Shown here piece by piece: positions 26,337-35,981 of a stretch of 64,000 nt of DNA (the first letter of the stretch is position 1; each line of letters opens with the position of its first letter). Source of the stretch: Kaistia adipata DSM 17808 (GTDB taxonomy: Bacteria > Pseudomonadota > Alphaproteobacteria > Rhizobiales > Kaistiaceae). A model generated the notes under the pieces. The model was not told the DNA's origin, did no database searches, and saw only the letters and a list, made by a program, of their open reading frames with translations. The position numbers and the translations under genes were made by a program. Where the stretch lies: the NCBI RefSeq assembly GCF_000423225.1, contig NZ_KE383991.1, forward strand, positions 568,217-632,216. Direction: 5' to 3'.

Positions 26337-27818
26337 TTACTCGAGCCCGAGCTTCTTCTTCAGGATCTCGTTGACCGCCTGCGGGTTGGCCTTGCCACCC
26401 GACGCCTTCATGATCTGACCGACGAACCAGCCGGCGAGCGTCGGCTTCAGCTTGACCTGCTCGACCTTGTCCGGATTGGCGGCGATGATGTCGTCGACGA
26501 CCTTCTCGATCGCGCCCGTGTCCGTGACCTGCTTCAGGCCGCGCGCCTCGACAACCTGGCGCGGATCGCCACCCTCGTTCCAGACGATCTCGAACAGGTC
26601 CTTGGCGATCTTGCCGGAGATGGTGCCGTCGCCGATCAGGTCGATGATCGCGCCGAGCTGTTCAGCCGATACCGGACTGGCGGCGATGTCCTTGCCGTCC
26701 TTGTTGAGGCGGGCGGCCAGTTCCTGCGTCACCCAGTTGGCGGCCGCCTTGGCGTCGCGGCCCTTGGCGACGGCCTCGAAATAGTCGGCCGTGTCGCGCT
26801 CCAGCACCAGCACGCTGGCGTCGTAGGCGGACAGGCCCATCCCGTCGACGAAGCGCGCCTTCTTGGCGTCCGGCAGCTCGGGCAGCGCCGCCTTCAGGCC
26901 GTCGACCCAGCTCTGCTCCAGTTCGAGCGGCAGCAGGTCGGGATCGGGGAAGTAGCGGTAGTCATGCGCCTCTTCCTTCGAGCGCATCGAGCGCGTCTCG
27001 CCCTTGTTGGCGTCGAACAGGCGGGTTTCCTGATGGATCGAGCCGCCATCCTCGAGGATGGCGATCTGCCGGCGCGCCTCGTAGTCGACGGCCTGGCCGA
27101 CGAAGCGGATCGAGTTGACGTTCTTGATCTCGCAGCGCGTGCCGAGCGGCTCGCCCGGACGGCGCACCGAGACGTTGACATCGGCGCGCATCGAGCCTTC
27201 GTCCATGTTGCCGTCGCAGGTGCCGAGATAGCGCACGATGGTGCGCAGCTTGGTCAGATAGGCCTTGGCCTCGTCGGCCGAACGCAGGTCCGGCTTGGAG
27301 ACGATCTCCATCAGCGCCACGCCCGAGCGGTTCAGGTCGACGAAGCTCATGGTCGGGTGCTGGTCATGCAGCGACTTGCCGGCGTCCTGCTCGAGATGCA
27401 GGCGCTCGATGCCGACCGTCACGCTCTCGCCGCCGTCGAGATCGATGACGATCTCGCCCTCGCCGACGATCGGCTGCTTGAACTGCGAGATCTGGTAGCC
27501 CTGCGGCAGGTCCGGGTAGAAATAGTTCTTGCGGTCGAAGACGCTGTAATTGTTGATCTGCGCCTTGAGGCCGAGGCCGGTGCGCACCGCCTGCGCCACG
27601 CATTCCTCGTTGATCACCGGCAGCATGCCCGGCATGGCCGCGTCGACCAGGCTGACATGCGAGTTGGGCGCGCCGCCAAACTCGGTCGAGGCGCCGGAGA
27701 ACAGCTTCGACTGCGACAGGACCTGGGCATGCACTTCCATGCCGATCACGACTTCCCAATCCCCGGTCGCGCCCTTGATCAGCTTCTTGGGATCGGGCTG
27801 GCGGACGATGGCGTTCAT
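26337..27818 (-). CDS. gatB: Asp-tRNA(Asn)/Glu-tRNA(Gln) amidotransferase subunit B
   Basis: Binds mischarged Glu-tRNA(Gln) or Asp-tRNA(Asn) in GatCAB and activates the acyl group for amidation. 493 residues, the normal length. Motifs: [20 protein letters not shown] at the start, LPGMLPVIN-type [10 protein letters not shown], the kinase-domain block [29 protein letters not shown] and the C-terminal YqeY-like tRNA-binding tail. gatA and gatC are not in the window. Start ATG 27818. Its presence suggests that Gln-tRNA is made indirectly here. Confidence 0.97.
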   Translation of the reverse strand: MNAIVRQPDPKKLIKGATGDWEVVIGMEVHAQVLSQSKLFSGASTEFGGAPNSHVSLVDAAMPGMLPVINEECVAQAVRTGLGLKAQINNYSVFDRKNYFYPDLPQGYQISQFKQPIVGEGEIVIDLDGGESVTVGIERLHLEQDAGKSLHDQHPTMSFVDLNRSGVALMEIVSKPDLRSADEAKAYLTKLRTIVRYLGTCDGNMDEGSMRADVNVSVRRPGEPLGTRCEIKNVNSIRFVGQAVDYEARRQIAILEDGGSIHQETRLFDANKGETRSMRSKEEAHDYRYFPDPDLLPLELEQSWVDGLKAALPELPDAKKARFVDGMGLSAYDASVLVLERDTADYFEAVAKGRDAKAAANWVTQELAARLNKDGKDIAASPVSAEQLGAIIDLIGDGTISGKIAKDLFEIVWNEGGDPRQVVEARGLKQVTDTGAIEKVVDDIIAANPDKVEQVKLKPTLAGWFVGQIMKASGGKANPQAVNEILKKKLGLE

Positions 27819-27941
27819 GCGAGATTAGCTCCGAAACAGAATACTGCTCTTCCGGTTAGTGCCTCGCGCGCGCTCCCGCAAGGCTTGTCGGTCAGATCGG
27901 CTGCCGATCCGCGCGATATCGCGGTTGGAACGCGGCCTCGC

Positions 27942-28451
27942 CTATTTCAGATAGTCGCCGCACTTCACCGCCGGGGCGTCGCCCCACGGCATGATCGGCA
28001 CGCTCGAGATCGAGTTCTTCGGGCTGCCGTCGACGAGCTTGTCGGAATAGACGAGATAGACGAGCACGTTGCGCGTCGCGTCGCAGCCGCGCGAGATCCG
28101 CATCTTCTTGAACCAGATCGAGCGGCGCTGGTTGAACATCTCCTGGCCCTGGCTGATCTTGCCCTTGAAGCTGATCGGCCCGACCTGCCGGCAGGCGAGC
28201 GAGACGTCCGAGGTCTCCTCGGCCACGCCGAACATGCCGGCGACGCCGCCGCGCTCGGCCGCCGCGAAATAGCAGGCGACGCCCTCGACGTCGGGATCGT
28301 CGACGGCATAGGTCGCGATCTTGTCGTTCGGCGTCACCCACTTGAACGTGGTCGATTCCTTGAAGATCAGCTCGGGATCGGCGGCCATCGCCGGAGCCAC
28401 CGCCCCGGCAAGAGCAGCGGCGACAGTCAGGGCGGCGAGGACGAGGCGCAT
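27942..28451 (-). CDS. CreA family protein, exported
   Basis: 169 residues with a signal peptide at about 1-23 (LVLAALTVAAALAGAVAPAMA). The mature part follows the CreA pattern: DDPDVEGVACYFAAAERGG, VSLACRQVGPI, RSIWFKKMRISRGCDATRNVLVYLVYS. Three or four cysteines suggest disulfides in the periplasm. The molecular role of CreA is not established. No obvious operon partners; gatB lies downstream on the same strand. Confidence 0.9.
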   Translation of the reverse strand: MRLVLAALTVAAALAGAVAPAMAADPELIFKESTTFKWVTPNDKIATYAVDDPDVEGVACYFAAAERGGVAGMFGVAEETSDVSLACRQVGPISFKGKISQGQEMFNQRRSIWFKKMRISRGCDATRNVLVYLVYSDKLVDGSPKNSISSVPIMPWGDAPAVKCGDYLK

Positions 28452-28535
28452 GGCATTCTCCGTTGCGAAACTGCGCCCAATATAGGAAGGCCCGCCGTCG
28501 CCGCGAGGGCATGGCGGGTAAAATCGGTCACGGCA

Positions 28536-29960
28536 TCAATGCGACACGATCGGCGCCGCGCCACCCCGCGTCAGCCCGTGCCGCTCGCGCCGTAGCCAGC
28601 GCGCGATCAGCATGACCGACACGGCGGCCAATCCCGTCGCCAGCCCGATCCAGATGCCGATACCCCCCATCTTCACCCAGAAACCGAGCAGGACGCTCAG
28701 GCTGAGCCCGACGCCCCAGAACCCGATCGCCGCATAGATCATCGGCACGCGCGCATCATGAAGCCCGCGCAGCATGCCGCCGGCGATCGCCTGGGCACCG
28801 TCGAACACCTGGAACAGGGCGGCGATGCCGAGGAAGGTAACGGCGAGCGCGATGACCTCGGCATTCTTGGGGTCGGCGCGATCGAGGAAGATGCCGATCA
28901 GCGTATTCGGGATGGCGAACATCATCAGCGCCGTGCAGGCCATGAAGCCAACGCCGAGGATGAACGGCGTCCAGCCAGCCCGGCGGATCGCGTCGACATC
29001 GCCGGCGCCATAGGCGATGCCGACCCGGACGGTGACCGCCTGCGAAAAGCCGAGCGGCACCATGAAGCAGAGCCCCGCGATCTGTATGGCGATGGCATGG
29101 GCCGCCACGGCGGAGGCGCTGATCAGGCCCATCAGGAACACGGCTGCGTTGAAGACCGTGACCTCGAGCGCGATGGCGACCGCCATCGGCAGGCCAAGGC
29201 GCCAGAGCGCGCGGAAGCGGGCCCAGTCGGGACGCCAGAAGCGGCCGAAGACGTGATAGCGGCGGAACTGGCGGTCGAGCACGCAGACCGCCACCATGCC
29301 GAGAAACATCATCCAGGCCGAAAGCGTGCTGCCGATGCCGGCGCCGAGCATGTCGAGCGCCGGCAGGCCGAAATGGCCGAACACCAGCGCCCAGACGATC
29401 AGCGCGTTGAAGACGACGCCGCCAATGCCGACGACCAGCGACCAGGCCGGCCGCTCCAGCGCGGCGATGAACGAACGCAGCACGATGTACCAAAGGAACG
29501 GCAGCATCGCCCATTGCAGGCCGCGCATGTTGGCGGCGGCGAGGCGCGACAGCTCGGGCTCCTGGCCGAGCCAGAGCAGCAGCGCCTCCGTGTGCCAGAG
29601 CACGATCCAGAACGGCACGGAAACGGCGACGGCCGCCCAGAGGCCCTGTCGCACGGTACGGCGGACTTCCCGAACCGCATGCCGGTTGCGCCCGCGTTCA
29701 CGCGCCACCATCGGCGATACCGCCGAGACGAGGCCGATGCCGAAGATCAGGAACGCGAAATAGAGATTGGTCGCCAAGGCGCCCGCCGCGAGGCGATCGG
29801 CGCCGACCCAGCCGAGAATGACGACATCGGTCGCGGTGATGACGGTCTGGGCGAGATTCGTGAGAATCAGCGGCACCGACAGGAGCAGCGTCGCCCGGAC
29901 TTCCGCCAGCCAGGGCCAACGCCGGTCGCCCCCGGCCGGGAGGAATGCTAGCGCGGTCAT
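28536..29960 (-). CDS. MATE family efflux transporter (NorM-like)
   Basis: 474 residues with about twelve hydrophobic helices. The family motifs are present in both halves: LLLSVPLILTNLAQTVITAT at the start, then IFGIGLVSAVSPMVARERG, and in the second half HAIAIQIAGLCFMVPLGFSQ and VRVGIAYGAGD. Exports cationic drugs or metabolites against Na+ or H+. I use ATG 29960; the frame is open a further 21 codons upstream but without a good RBS in either case. Divergent from the DUF2865 gene. Confidence 0.93.
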   Translation of the reverse strand: MTALAFLPAGGDRRWPWLAEVRATLLLSVPLILTNLAQTVITATDVVILGWVGADRLAAGALATNLYFAFLIFGIGLVSAVSPMVARERGRNRHAVREVRRTVRQGLWAAVAVSVPFWIVLWHTEALLLWLGQEPELSRLAAANMRGLQWAMLPFLWYIVLRSFIAALERPAWSLVVGIGGVVFNALIVWALVFGHFGLPALDMLGAGIGSTLSAWMMFLGMVAVCVLDRQFRRYHVFGRFWRPDWARFRALWRLGLPMAVAIALEVTVFNAAVFLMGLISASAVAAHAIAIQIAGLCFMVPLGFSQAVTVRVGIAYGAGDVDAIRRAGWTPFILGVGFMACTALMMFAIPNTLIGIFLDRADPKNAEVIALAVTFLGIAALFQVFDGAQAIAGGMLRGLHDARVPMIYAAIGFWGVGLSLSVLLGFWVKMGGIGIWIGLATGLAAVSVMLIARWLRRERHGLTRGGAAPIVSH

Positions 29961-30220
29961 GATGCAAAGGGTCTCGTCGTGAATCGGCGGCGATCGCCGC
30001 CCGCTCCATGGATTTGCGGCCACCTAGTCACAAGACGGCGCCGTTTGCCAACCAAACATCGTGATATCTGCCATCAGCGCGACCGGATCGCACGGCGGGC
30101 GGCGGAATCCGCCCCCCGGCCGACAGCGGCGGGTGACCCTGCCGGCCATCCATGCTATTGCGGTCTGCCGCCCGGGAGCAGGCCGGGCGAACGGGAAGCA
30201 GCGGGGCAAGGGCCGCCTCA

Positions 30221-31321
30221 ATGGGTGTCGAGAGAGTGTTTTCGCGTATCGTATGGACGGCGATGATTCTCGCCGCCGGCATCGGCATGGCCGAGGCGGC
30301 GTCGAGCGTCTGTGTGCGACTGGAACGTCAGCTGGCCTCGCTGCAGCGCAGCCAGAGCGCCGGCGCGGGACAGCAGGCCAATGTCGGCAGGCTCCGTTCC
30401 GACCTCAACGCCGCCAACAACGACGCGCGCCGGGCGGGCTGCCGCGGCGGCCTGTTCAAGGCCGCCAACACCGGCCCCGAATGCACCGCGATCGCCAAGC
30501 GCATCAACTCGATCCAGGCGCGCCTCAACAAGGCCGAACAGGGCAGCCGCGCGTCGAATCCGGCGGCGATCGATCGCCAGCGCGGCGACATCCTGCGCCA
30601 GCTCGGCCAGAACGACTGCGGCCCCCGCTACGCCGCCTATGCCAACGCGCCCGAGCGGCCGCGCAACTTCTTCGAACGCCTGTTCAACCCGGACAACCGC
30701 GTCTACGTGCAGCCGCAGGACGTCGCCCGCGTCCCGGCCCGCGACCCCGGGCGCGACGGGGCGACCGTGTCGAACGAGCGCGGCTTCGGCGGCGGCAGCT
30801 ACCGCACGCTCTGCGTGCGCACCTGCGACGGCTATTATTTCCCGATCAGCTTCGCGACGCGCCGGGCGAACTTCGCCGCCGACGAGGCCACCTGCCGGCA
30901 GATGTGCCCGAGCGCCGACGTGGCGCTCTACGCCCACCGCAATCCCGGTCAGAACAGCACCGATGCGCGCTCCGTCGCCGACGAGACGCCGTATAGCGCG
31001 CTCGCCAGCGCCTTCTCCTACCGCACCAGCTTCAATCCGAGCTGCAGCTGCGGCACGCCGTCCACCTTCCAGGCGATGAATGGCGGCTACAGCGCGGCCA
31101 AGCTGGCCTCGACGCCCGCCGCCGAGGCCGTGCCGCCGATCCCCGGTGCCGCGCCCTTCCTCGGCGAGGATCCCGAGACGCTCGCCAACCGGGCCGGCCG
31201 CATCGCGCCGGACGATCTCGGCACGTCGGATGTCGAGACCCCGGTCGCCGGCCTGCCCGAAGGACCGCGCACCGCCGGCGTCACCCGCCGCGTCGGCCCC
31301 TCCTACTTCTACGCCCAGTAG
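30221..31321 (+). CDS. DUF2865 domain-containing exported protein
   Basis: 366 residues from ATG 30221 (GGGCAAGGG upstream). A signal peptide covers about 1-25 (VWTAMILAAGIGMAEA). A helical, possibly coiled-coil region of about 90 residues follows (LERQLASLQRSQSAG, IAKRINSIQARLNKAEQ). The DUF2865 core at about 200-295 has paired cysteines: YRTLCVRTCDGYYFPISFAT, EATCRQMCPSADVALY and FNPSCSCGTPS. The tail is Ala/Pro/Glu-rich. It is a cell-envelope protein widespread in Hyphomicrobiales with no known function. Confidence 0.9.
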   Translation: MGVERVFSRIVWTAMILAAGIGMAEAASSVCVRLERQLASLQRSQSAGAGQQANVGRLRSDLNAANNDARRAGCRGGLFKAANTGPECTAIAKRINSIQARLNKAEQGSRASNPAAIDRQRGDILRQLGQNDCGPRYAAYANAPERPRNFFERLFNPDNRVYVQPQDVARVPARDPGRDGATVSNERGFGGGSYRTLCVRTCDGYYFPISFATRRANFAADEATCRQMCPSADVALYAHRNPGQNSTDARSVADETPYSALASAFSYRTSFNPSCSCGTPSTFQAMNGGYSAAKLASTPAAEAVPPIPGAAPFLGEDPETLANRAGRIAPDDLGTSDVETPVAGLPEGPRTAGVTRRVGPSYFYAQ

Positions 31322-31505
31322 CGGCGACGGCCGGCCGCCCCCCAAGGGACGGCCCATGGACGTCCCGGTCGACTCGGTGTTCAACTAGCGCCGCCGCCCC
31401 GCCGGCGCGACGCGGCATGCCTGCCGAGAAGAACTGTAACGAGTCCATCCGATCCTGGCCCATCCGGCAGCGATCCGGCCGTGGACCATCTGGGAGAGGA
31501 ACAGG

Positions 31506-32744
31506 ATGACTTCGACCGCCACGCCGCCCTGGCTCGCCACGCCGTCCCATTGCGACTGGCTGGACGACCAGTTCCGCCGCCTGATCCGCTTCATGCACGG
31601 CGCGCGGCTCGAAGCCGGCGGCTTCGGCTACCTGCTCGAGGACGGCACCAGCGACCTGACGCGCCCGCGCGAGCTCTATCTCACCTGCCGCAAGACGCAT
31701 GTCGCGGCGCTGGCGCATCTGCGCGGCATTCCCGGCACCGGCCCGCTGATCGACCACGGCATCGAGGCGCTGCTCGGCATCTTCCACGACGGGAAGAATG
31801 ACGGCTGGTTCTCGGCGCTGAGCCCGACCGGCGGCCCGATCGCCGGCCGCAAGGAAGCCTATGCCCATGCCTTCGTGCTGCTCGCCGGCTCCTCGGCGAC
31901 CGAAGCCGGCCGGCCGCGCGGACGCGAGCTGTTCGAGCGCGCCCAGGCCGTGTTCCTGAAGCATTTCTGGGACGAGGAAGCCGGCATGTCGCGCGAATCC
32001 TTCGCGGACGACTTCTCCGATCCGGAAAACTACCGCGGCGCCAATTCCAACATGCACCTGGTCGAGGCCTGCCTCGCCGCCGGCGACACCTCGGGCGACC
32101 CGGTCTGGTACGACCGCGCGCTGTCGATGGCGAACCGGCTGATCAACGGCGCGGCGCGCAGCCACAACTGGTTCCTGCCCGAGCATTTCGACCCCGACTG
32201 GAAGCCGGTGCCGGAATACAACACCGACGACCGCGCCCATCCGTTCCGCCCCTATGGCTCGACCGTCGGGCACTGGCTGGAATGGTCGCGCCTGCTGCTG
32301 CATGTCGAGGCATCGGTCGCCAATCCGCCCGCCTGGCTGCGCGAGGCCTCGATCGCGCTGTTCAACCACGCCGTCACCTATGGCTGGTCGGTCGATGGCC
32401 ATGACGGCTTCGTCTACACGACGGATTTCGACGGCAAGGTCGTCACCGACGTGCGCATGCACTGGGCGCTGTGCGAGGGCATCGCGGCGGCGGCGCTGCT
32501 CGGCGCCGTCACCGGCGACCCGCTCTACGAGCGCTGGTACCGCAAGCTCTGGGACCATGCGGCGTTGCATTTCGTCGAACAGGAGCGCGGCACCTGGAAG
32601 CACCAGCTCGCCGCCGATCTCTCCGAGGCCGGCACGGTCTGGCCCGGCCGCCCGGACGTCTACCACGTCGTCAACGCGCTGCTGCTGCCGCAGCTCCCGG
32701 TGGCGCCGAGCGCCGCCCCGGCCCTCGCGCGCGGCTTCTTGTAG
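31506..32744 (+). CDS. AGE (N-acylglucosamine 2-epimerase) family epimerase/isomerase
   Basis: 412 residues forming an (alpha/alpha)6 barrel that interconverts aldose and ketose or C2-epimers. Catalytic-type residues are in LTCRKTHVAALAHLRG (Arg/His), YAHAFVLLAGSSA, SNMHLVEACLAA (His), GHWLEWSRLLLH and VWPGRPDVYHVVNALLLPQ. The layout is closest to the mannose/sulfoquinovose isomerase branch (YihS-like), but the substrate cannot be fixed from sequence alone. RBS GAGAGGAACAGG lies directly before ATG 31506. Confidence 0.9.
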   Translation: MTSTATPPWLATPSHCDWLDDQFRRLIRFMHGARLEAGGFGYLLEDGTSDLTRPRELYLTCRKTHVAALAHLRGIPGTGPLIDHGIEALLGIFHDGKNDGWFSALSPTGGPIAGRKEAYAHAFVLLAGSSATEAGRPRGRELFERAQAVFLKHFWDEEAGMSRESFADDFSDPENYRGANSNMHLVEACLAAGDTSGDPVWYDRALSMANRLINGAARSHNWFLPEHFDPDWKPVPEYNTDDRAHPFRPYGSTVGHWLEWSRLLLHVEASVANPPAWLREASIALFNHAVTYGWSVDGHDGFVYTTDFDGKVVTDVRMHWALCEGIAAAALLGAVTGDPLYERWYRKLWDHAALHFVEQERGTWKHQLAADLSEAGTVWPGRPDVYHVVNALLLPQLPVAPSAAPALARGFL

Positions 32745-32789
32745 AGGTAGCCCACATCTCCTGCCTCACACTGCTGAGGCAGGAGCGCG

Positions 32790-32895
32790 TCGCCCCGGCG
32801 GAGGCCGGGGCCCATAAACACGGGCGGGGAAAGCCGAGGCCCGGCCTTCGGGCCATGGGTCGGCGCGACTGGATCCCGGCCTCCGCCGGGATGAC
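32790..32895. repeat. Long palindromic intergenic repeat (type A)
   Basis: The left arm CCCCGGCGGAGGCCGGGG pairs with the right arm CCCGGCCTCCGCCGGGA, about 70 bp apart, and the arms are flanked by CCCA and TGGAT. A smaller hairpin (GGCCCGGCC-TTC-GGGCC) sits in the loop. It lies between the convergent stops of the AGE epimerase and gltX genes, so it may end transcription from either side. The sequence belongs to a mobile palindrome family seen in many alphaproteobacteria. Confidence 0.8.
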
Positions 32896-32952
32896 GCCGG
32901 AGCTTCGCCGGCGCTGCGCGAACGTTTCCCCTCAAGGAGAGGTGAAGAGCCC

Positions 32953-34326
32953 TCAGCCGGCCGGCGCGGCGACCGCCTGAAGCCGCGCCACGGCGCCGTC
33001 GCGGCCGATCAGCGGCAGCAGCGCCGCCAGCTCCGGCCCATGGTCGAGCCCGGTCAGCGCCTGGCGCAGCGGCATGAACAGCGCCCTGCCCTTGCGGCCC
33101 GTCGCGGCCTTGACCGCGTCGGTCCAGAGCTTCCAGCTCTGGCCGTCCAGCGTGCCTTCCGGCAGCAGCGTCGCGGCCGTGCCGATGAACGCCGCCTCGT
33201 CGACATCGGCGGCGACATGCGGCGCGACGGGCCCGGTGACGACCTGCCACCAGTCGACAGCATCCTTCAGGCGGACGAGATTGCCGCGAACCGCGTTCCA
33301 GAATTCCTCGCCGCCTTCGACGCCGAGGGCGGCAAGCCGCCCGGCGATCTCGGCATAGGGCTTGGCGTGCAGGAGCTTCGCGTTGAGGCCGTCGAGATCG
33401 GCGGGATCGAACTTCGCCGGCGCCTTCGAGACCATGGAGAGATCGACCATGCCGGCGAGCGTCGGAAGATCGACGACCGGCTCGACCGGCGCCGAGGTGC
33501 CGATCAGCACGGCGAGCGAACTGACCGCCATCGGCTCGTAGCCGGCCTCGCGCAGCGAGCCGAGCGACAGCGCGCCGGAGCGCTTGGAAAGCCCCTCGCC
33601 CGTCGCCGTCGTCAGCGTGTTGTGGTGGCCGAACACGGGTGCGGCCGCGCCGAGCGCCTCGAACAGCTGCAGCTGCACGCCCGTGTTGGTCACGTGGTCG
33701 TCGCCGCGGATGATGTGGGTCACGCCCATGTCGGCGTCGTCGACGACGGAAGGCAGCGTGTAGAGATAGGTCCCATCCTCGCGCACCAGCACGGGATCGG
33801 AGAGCGAGGCGATGTCGACCGTCTGGGGACCGCGCACCAGATCGTCCCAGGTGACGTGGCCGACGCTCTCGTCGAGCTTGAAGCGCCAATGCGGCTTGCG
33901 GCCCTCGGCCTCCAGCTTTTCCCGATCCGCCTCGGTGAGCCTCAACCCGGCGCGGTCATAGACCGGCGGCAGGCCGCGCGCCTGCTGGCGCTTGCGCTTG
34001 CGGTCGAGTTCTTCCGCCGTCTCGTAGCAGGCATAGAGCCGGCCGGCAGCCTTCAGCCGGACGACCGCCGCGTCATAGGCCTCGGTGCGCAGCGACTGGC
34101 GCTCGAAGCGGTGCGGCGCGATGCCGAGCCAGCCGAGATCGCGCCGGATCGCCTCGGCATATTCCTCTTTCGAGCGCTCGCGATCGGTGTCGTCCAGCCG
34201 CAGGATGAATTGCCCGCCGGCCTTCAGCGCGAACAGCCAGTTGTAGAGCGCGGGGCGCGCATTGCCGATGTGCAGATAGCCGGTCGGCGACGGCGCGAAG
34301 CGGACGGTGACGGGTGCGTGGGTCAT
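32953..34326 (-). CDS. gltX: Glutamyl-tRNA synthetase, GltX2-type
   Basis: Charges tRNA with glutamate. 457 residues from ATG 34326 (a GTG six bases upstream is also possible). Class I motifs: HIGH-type [14 protein letters not shown] near 17-30, and the KMSKS-type [10 protein letters not shown]. The [20 protein letters not shown] block is typical. Alphaproteobacteria often carry two gltX genes, one acting on tRNA-Glu and one relaxed towards tRNA-Gln; sequence reading alone does not tell which this is. gatB and tRNA-Gln occur in the same window. Confidence 0.95.
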   Translation of the reverse strand: MTHAPVTVRFAPSPTGYLHIGNARPALYNWLFALKAGGQFILRLDDTDRERSKEEYAEAIRRDLGWLGIAPHRFERQSLRTEAYDAAVVRLKAAGRLYACYETAEELDRKRKRQQARGLPPVYDRAGLRLTEADREKLEAEGRKPHWRFKLDESVGHVTWDDLVRGPQTVDIASLSDPVLVREDGTYLYTLPSVVDDADMGVTHIIRGDDHVTNTGVQLQLFEALGAAAPVFGHHNTLTTATGEGLSKRSGALSLGSLREAGYEPMAVSSLAVLIGTSAPVEPVVDLPTLAGMVDLSMVSKAPAKFDPADLDGLNAKLLHAKPYAEIAGRLAALGVEGGEEFWNAVRGNLVRLKDAVDWWQVVTGPVAPHVAADVDEAAFIGTAATLLPEGTLDGQSWKLWTDAVKAATGRKGRALFMPLRQALTGLDHGPELAALLPLIGRDGAVARLQAVAAPAG

Positions 34327-34385
34327 GCGCACGCTTTAGCGCGCACCGCCGGACCGCGCAATCGGCCCGGCGGTGCCGCTTGTGC

Positions 34386-35375
34386 CTAGTAGCGCTGCGG
34401 CGCGGCCGGCTTGTTGCCGAGGATCGCGTCGATCTTCGCCAGCACGTCCGCCGTCAGCTTGTCGCGGTTCTCGAGCGCCGACAGATTGTCCTCGAGCTGC
34501 GCCTTCCTGGAGGCGCCGAGGATGACCGTCGAGACGTTCGGATTGGCCAGGCACCAGAGCAGCGCCATGTGGTGGATCGGCATGCCGATCTCCTCGGCGA
34601 CCCCGGCCAGCTTTTCGACCTGGGCGATCCGCTCGCGGCCCTTCTCGCTCTGCCAGATTTCCTTAAGCCACTCATAGCCCGGCAGGTCGAGCCGGCTGCC
34701 GGCCGGGATGCCCTTGTTGTACTTGCCGGTCAGGATGCCGGAAGCGAGCGGCGACCAGATCGTCGTGCCGAGCCCCATCAGCGGGTAGAGCGGGCGATAA
34801 TCGCCCTCGACCTTCTCGCGCTCGAACAGGTTGTATTGCGGCTGCTCCATGGTCGGCGGCGTGATCCGCAGATCCTTGGCGACCGCCCAGGCCTCGGTCA
34901 GCTGCTGCGCCGACCATTCCGACGTGCCCCAGTAGAGCACCTTGCCCTGCTGCACGAGGTCGTGCATGGCGCGCACCGTCTCCTCGATCGGCGTGTCGAT
35001 GTCGGGGCGGTGGCAGAAATAGAGATCGAGATACTCGACCTGCAGGCGCTTCAGCGCCGCGTGGCAGGCATCGGTGACATGCTTGCGCGACAAGCCGCGC
35101 TGGGTCGGCTTGTCGCCACCCCAGAACACCTTGCTCGACACGATGTAGCTGTCGCGGCTCCAGTTGAGCTTGGCCAGCGCCTCGCCCATCAGCGTCTCGG
35201 AGACGCCCGCCTCGTAGCCCTCGGCATTGTCGAAGAAGTTGATGCCGCGCTCATAGGCCAGCGCCATGATGTCGAGCGCTTCGCGCTGGTCCACCTGCTT
35301 GCCGAACGTGACCCAGGAGCCGAGCGACAGCTCGCTGACCTGAAGGCCCGACTTCCCCAAACGACGATACTGCAT
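34386..35375 (-). CDS. Aldo/keto reductase (Kv-beta/YghZ-like)
   Basis: NADP-dependent reductase with a TIM barrel, 329 residues from ATG 35375 (GGAAG 7 bp upstream). Catalytic tetrad: Asp in NFFDNAEGYE, Tyr in the same block, Lys in YIVSSKVFWGG and His in DLYFCHRPD. The KCNAB signatures MQYRRLGKSGLQVSELSLG and SVDQREALDIM-like QVDQREALDIMALAYE are clear. Likely reduces aldehydes or methylglyoxal; the physiological substrate is unknown. Confidence 0.93.
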   Translation of the reverse strand: MQYRRLGKSGLQVSELSLGSWVTFGKQVDQREALDIMALAYERGINFFDNAEGYEAGVSETLMGEALAKLNWSRDSYIVSSKVFWGGDKPTQRGLSRKHVTDACHAALKRLQVEYLDLYFCHRPDIDTPIEETVRAMHDLVQQGKVLYWGTSEWSAQQLTEAWAVAKDLRITPPTMEQPQYNLFEREKVEGDYRPLYPLMGLGTTIWSPLASGILTGKYNKGIPAGSRLDLPGYEWLKEIWQSEKGRERIAQVEKLAGVAEEIGMPIHHMALLWCLANPNVSTVILGASRKAQLEDNLSALENRDKLTADVLAKIDAILGNKPAAPQRY

Positions 35376-35498
35376 ATCGCTTCCGATCATTCCCGAACAT
35401 GACGTCGATCGCCTGGCGGCAGCCCTGCGCGGGCGGCACGCTAGCGCATCTCCGCCCCGAAGCGCCATCCCGACATCAATGGCGGCTCCGCCGGCCCG

Positions 35499-35981
35499 TC
35501 ACACGGCCTCGCCTTCATAGGCGGAGCGCAGCGTTTCCATGTCGAGCTTGTCCATGCCGCGCAGCGCCTGCATCACCCGCGACGACCGGCCGGCATCCGG
35601 ATCGGCCAGCATGGCGCCGAGCGTGCTCGGCACGATCTGCCACGACATGCCGAATCGGTCCTTGAGCCACCCCATCTGCCCGGTCGAGCCGCCGCCTTCG
35701 GGCAGGCGCTCCCAGAGTTCGTCGATTTCCTCCTGCATGTCGCAGGCGACGACGAACGAGATGGCCTCGTTGAAGGTGTGGCGCGGGCCGCCGTTCAGCG
35801 CGGTGAACTCGAGCCCCGCCAGCTCGAACGAGGCCAGCATGACCTCCCCCTTCGGGCCGGGCCCCGCATCGCCATAGCGCGCGACCCGATGGACCTTGGC
35901 GTGCTTGAAGATCGATACATAGAAGATGATGGCCTCCTCGACCTGATTGTCGAACCAGAGGAACGGCTTGATCTTCTGCAT
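35499..35981 (-). CDS. VOC family / PhnB-like protein
   Basis: 160 residues from ATG 35981 (AAAGGA 9 bp upstream). Two beta-alpha-beta-beta-beta modules of the glyoxalase fold in the PhnB/3-demethylubiquinone-type subgroup: MQKIKPFLWFDNQVEEAIIF, LASFELAGLEFTALNGGP, NEAISFVVACD and GWLKDRFGMSWQIVPSTL. Such proteins are metal enzymes or binding proteins of unknown substrate. Divergent from the ATP-grasp operon, with 424 bp between. Confidence 0.9.
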   Translation of the reverse strand: MQKIKPFLWFDNQVEEAIIFYVSIFKHAKVHRVARYGDAGPGPKGEVMLASFELAGLEFTALNGGPRHTFNEAISFVVACDMQEEIDELWERLPEGGGSTGQMGWLKDRFGMSWQIVPSTLGAMLADPDAGRSSRVMQALRGMDKLDMETLRSAYEGEAV

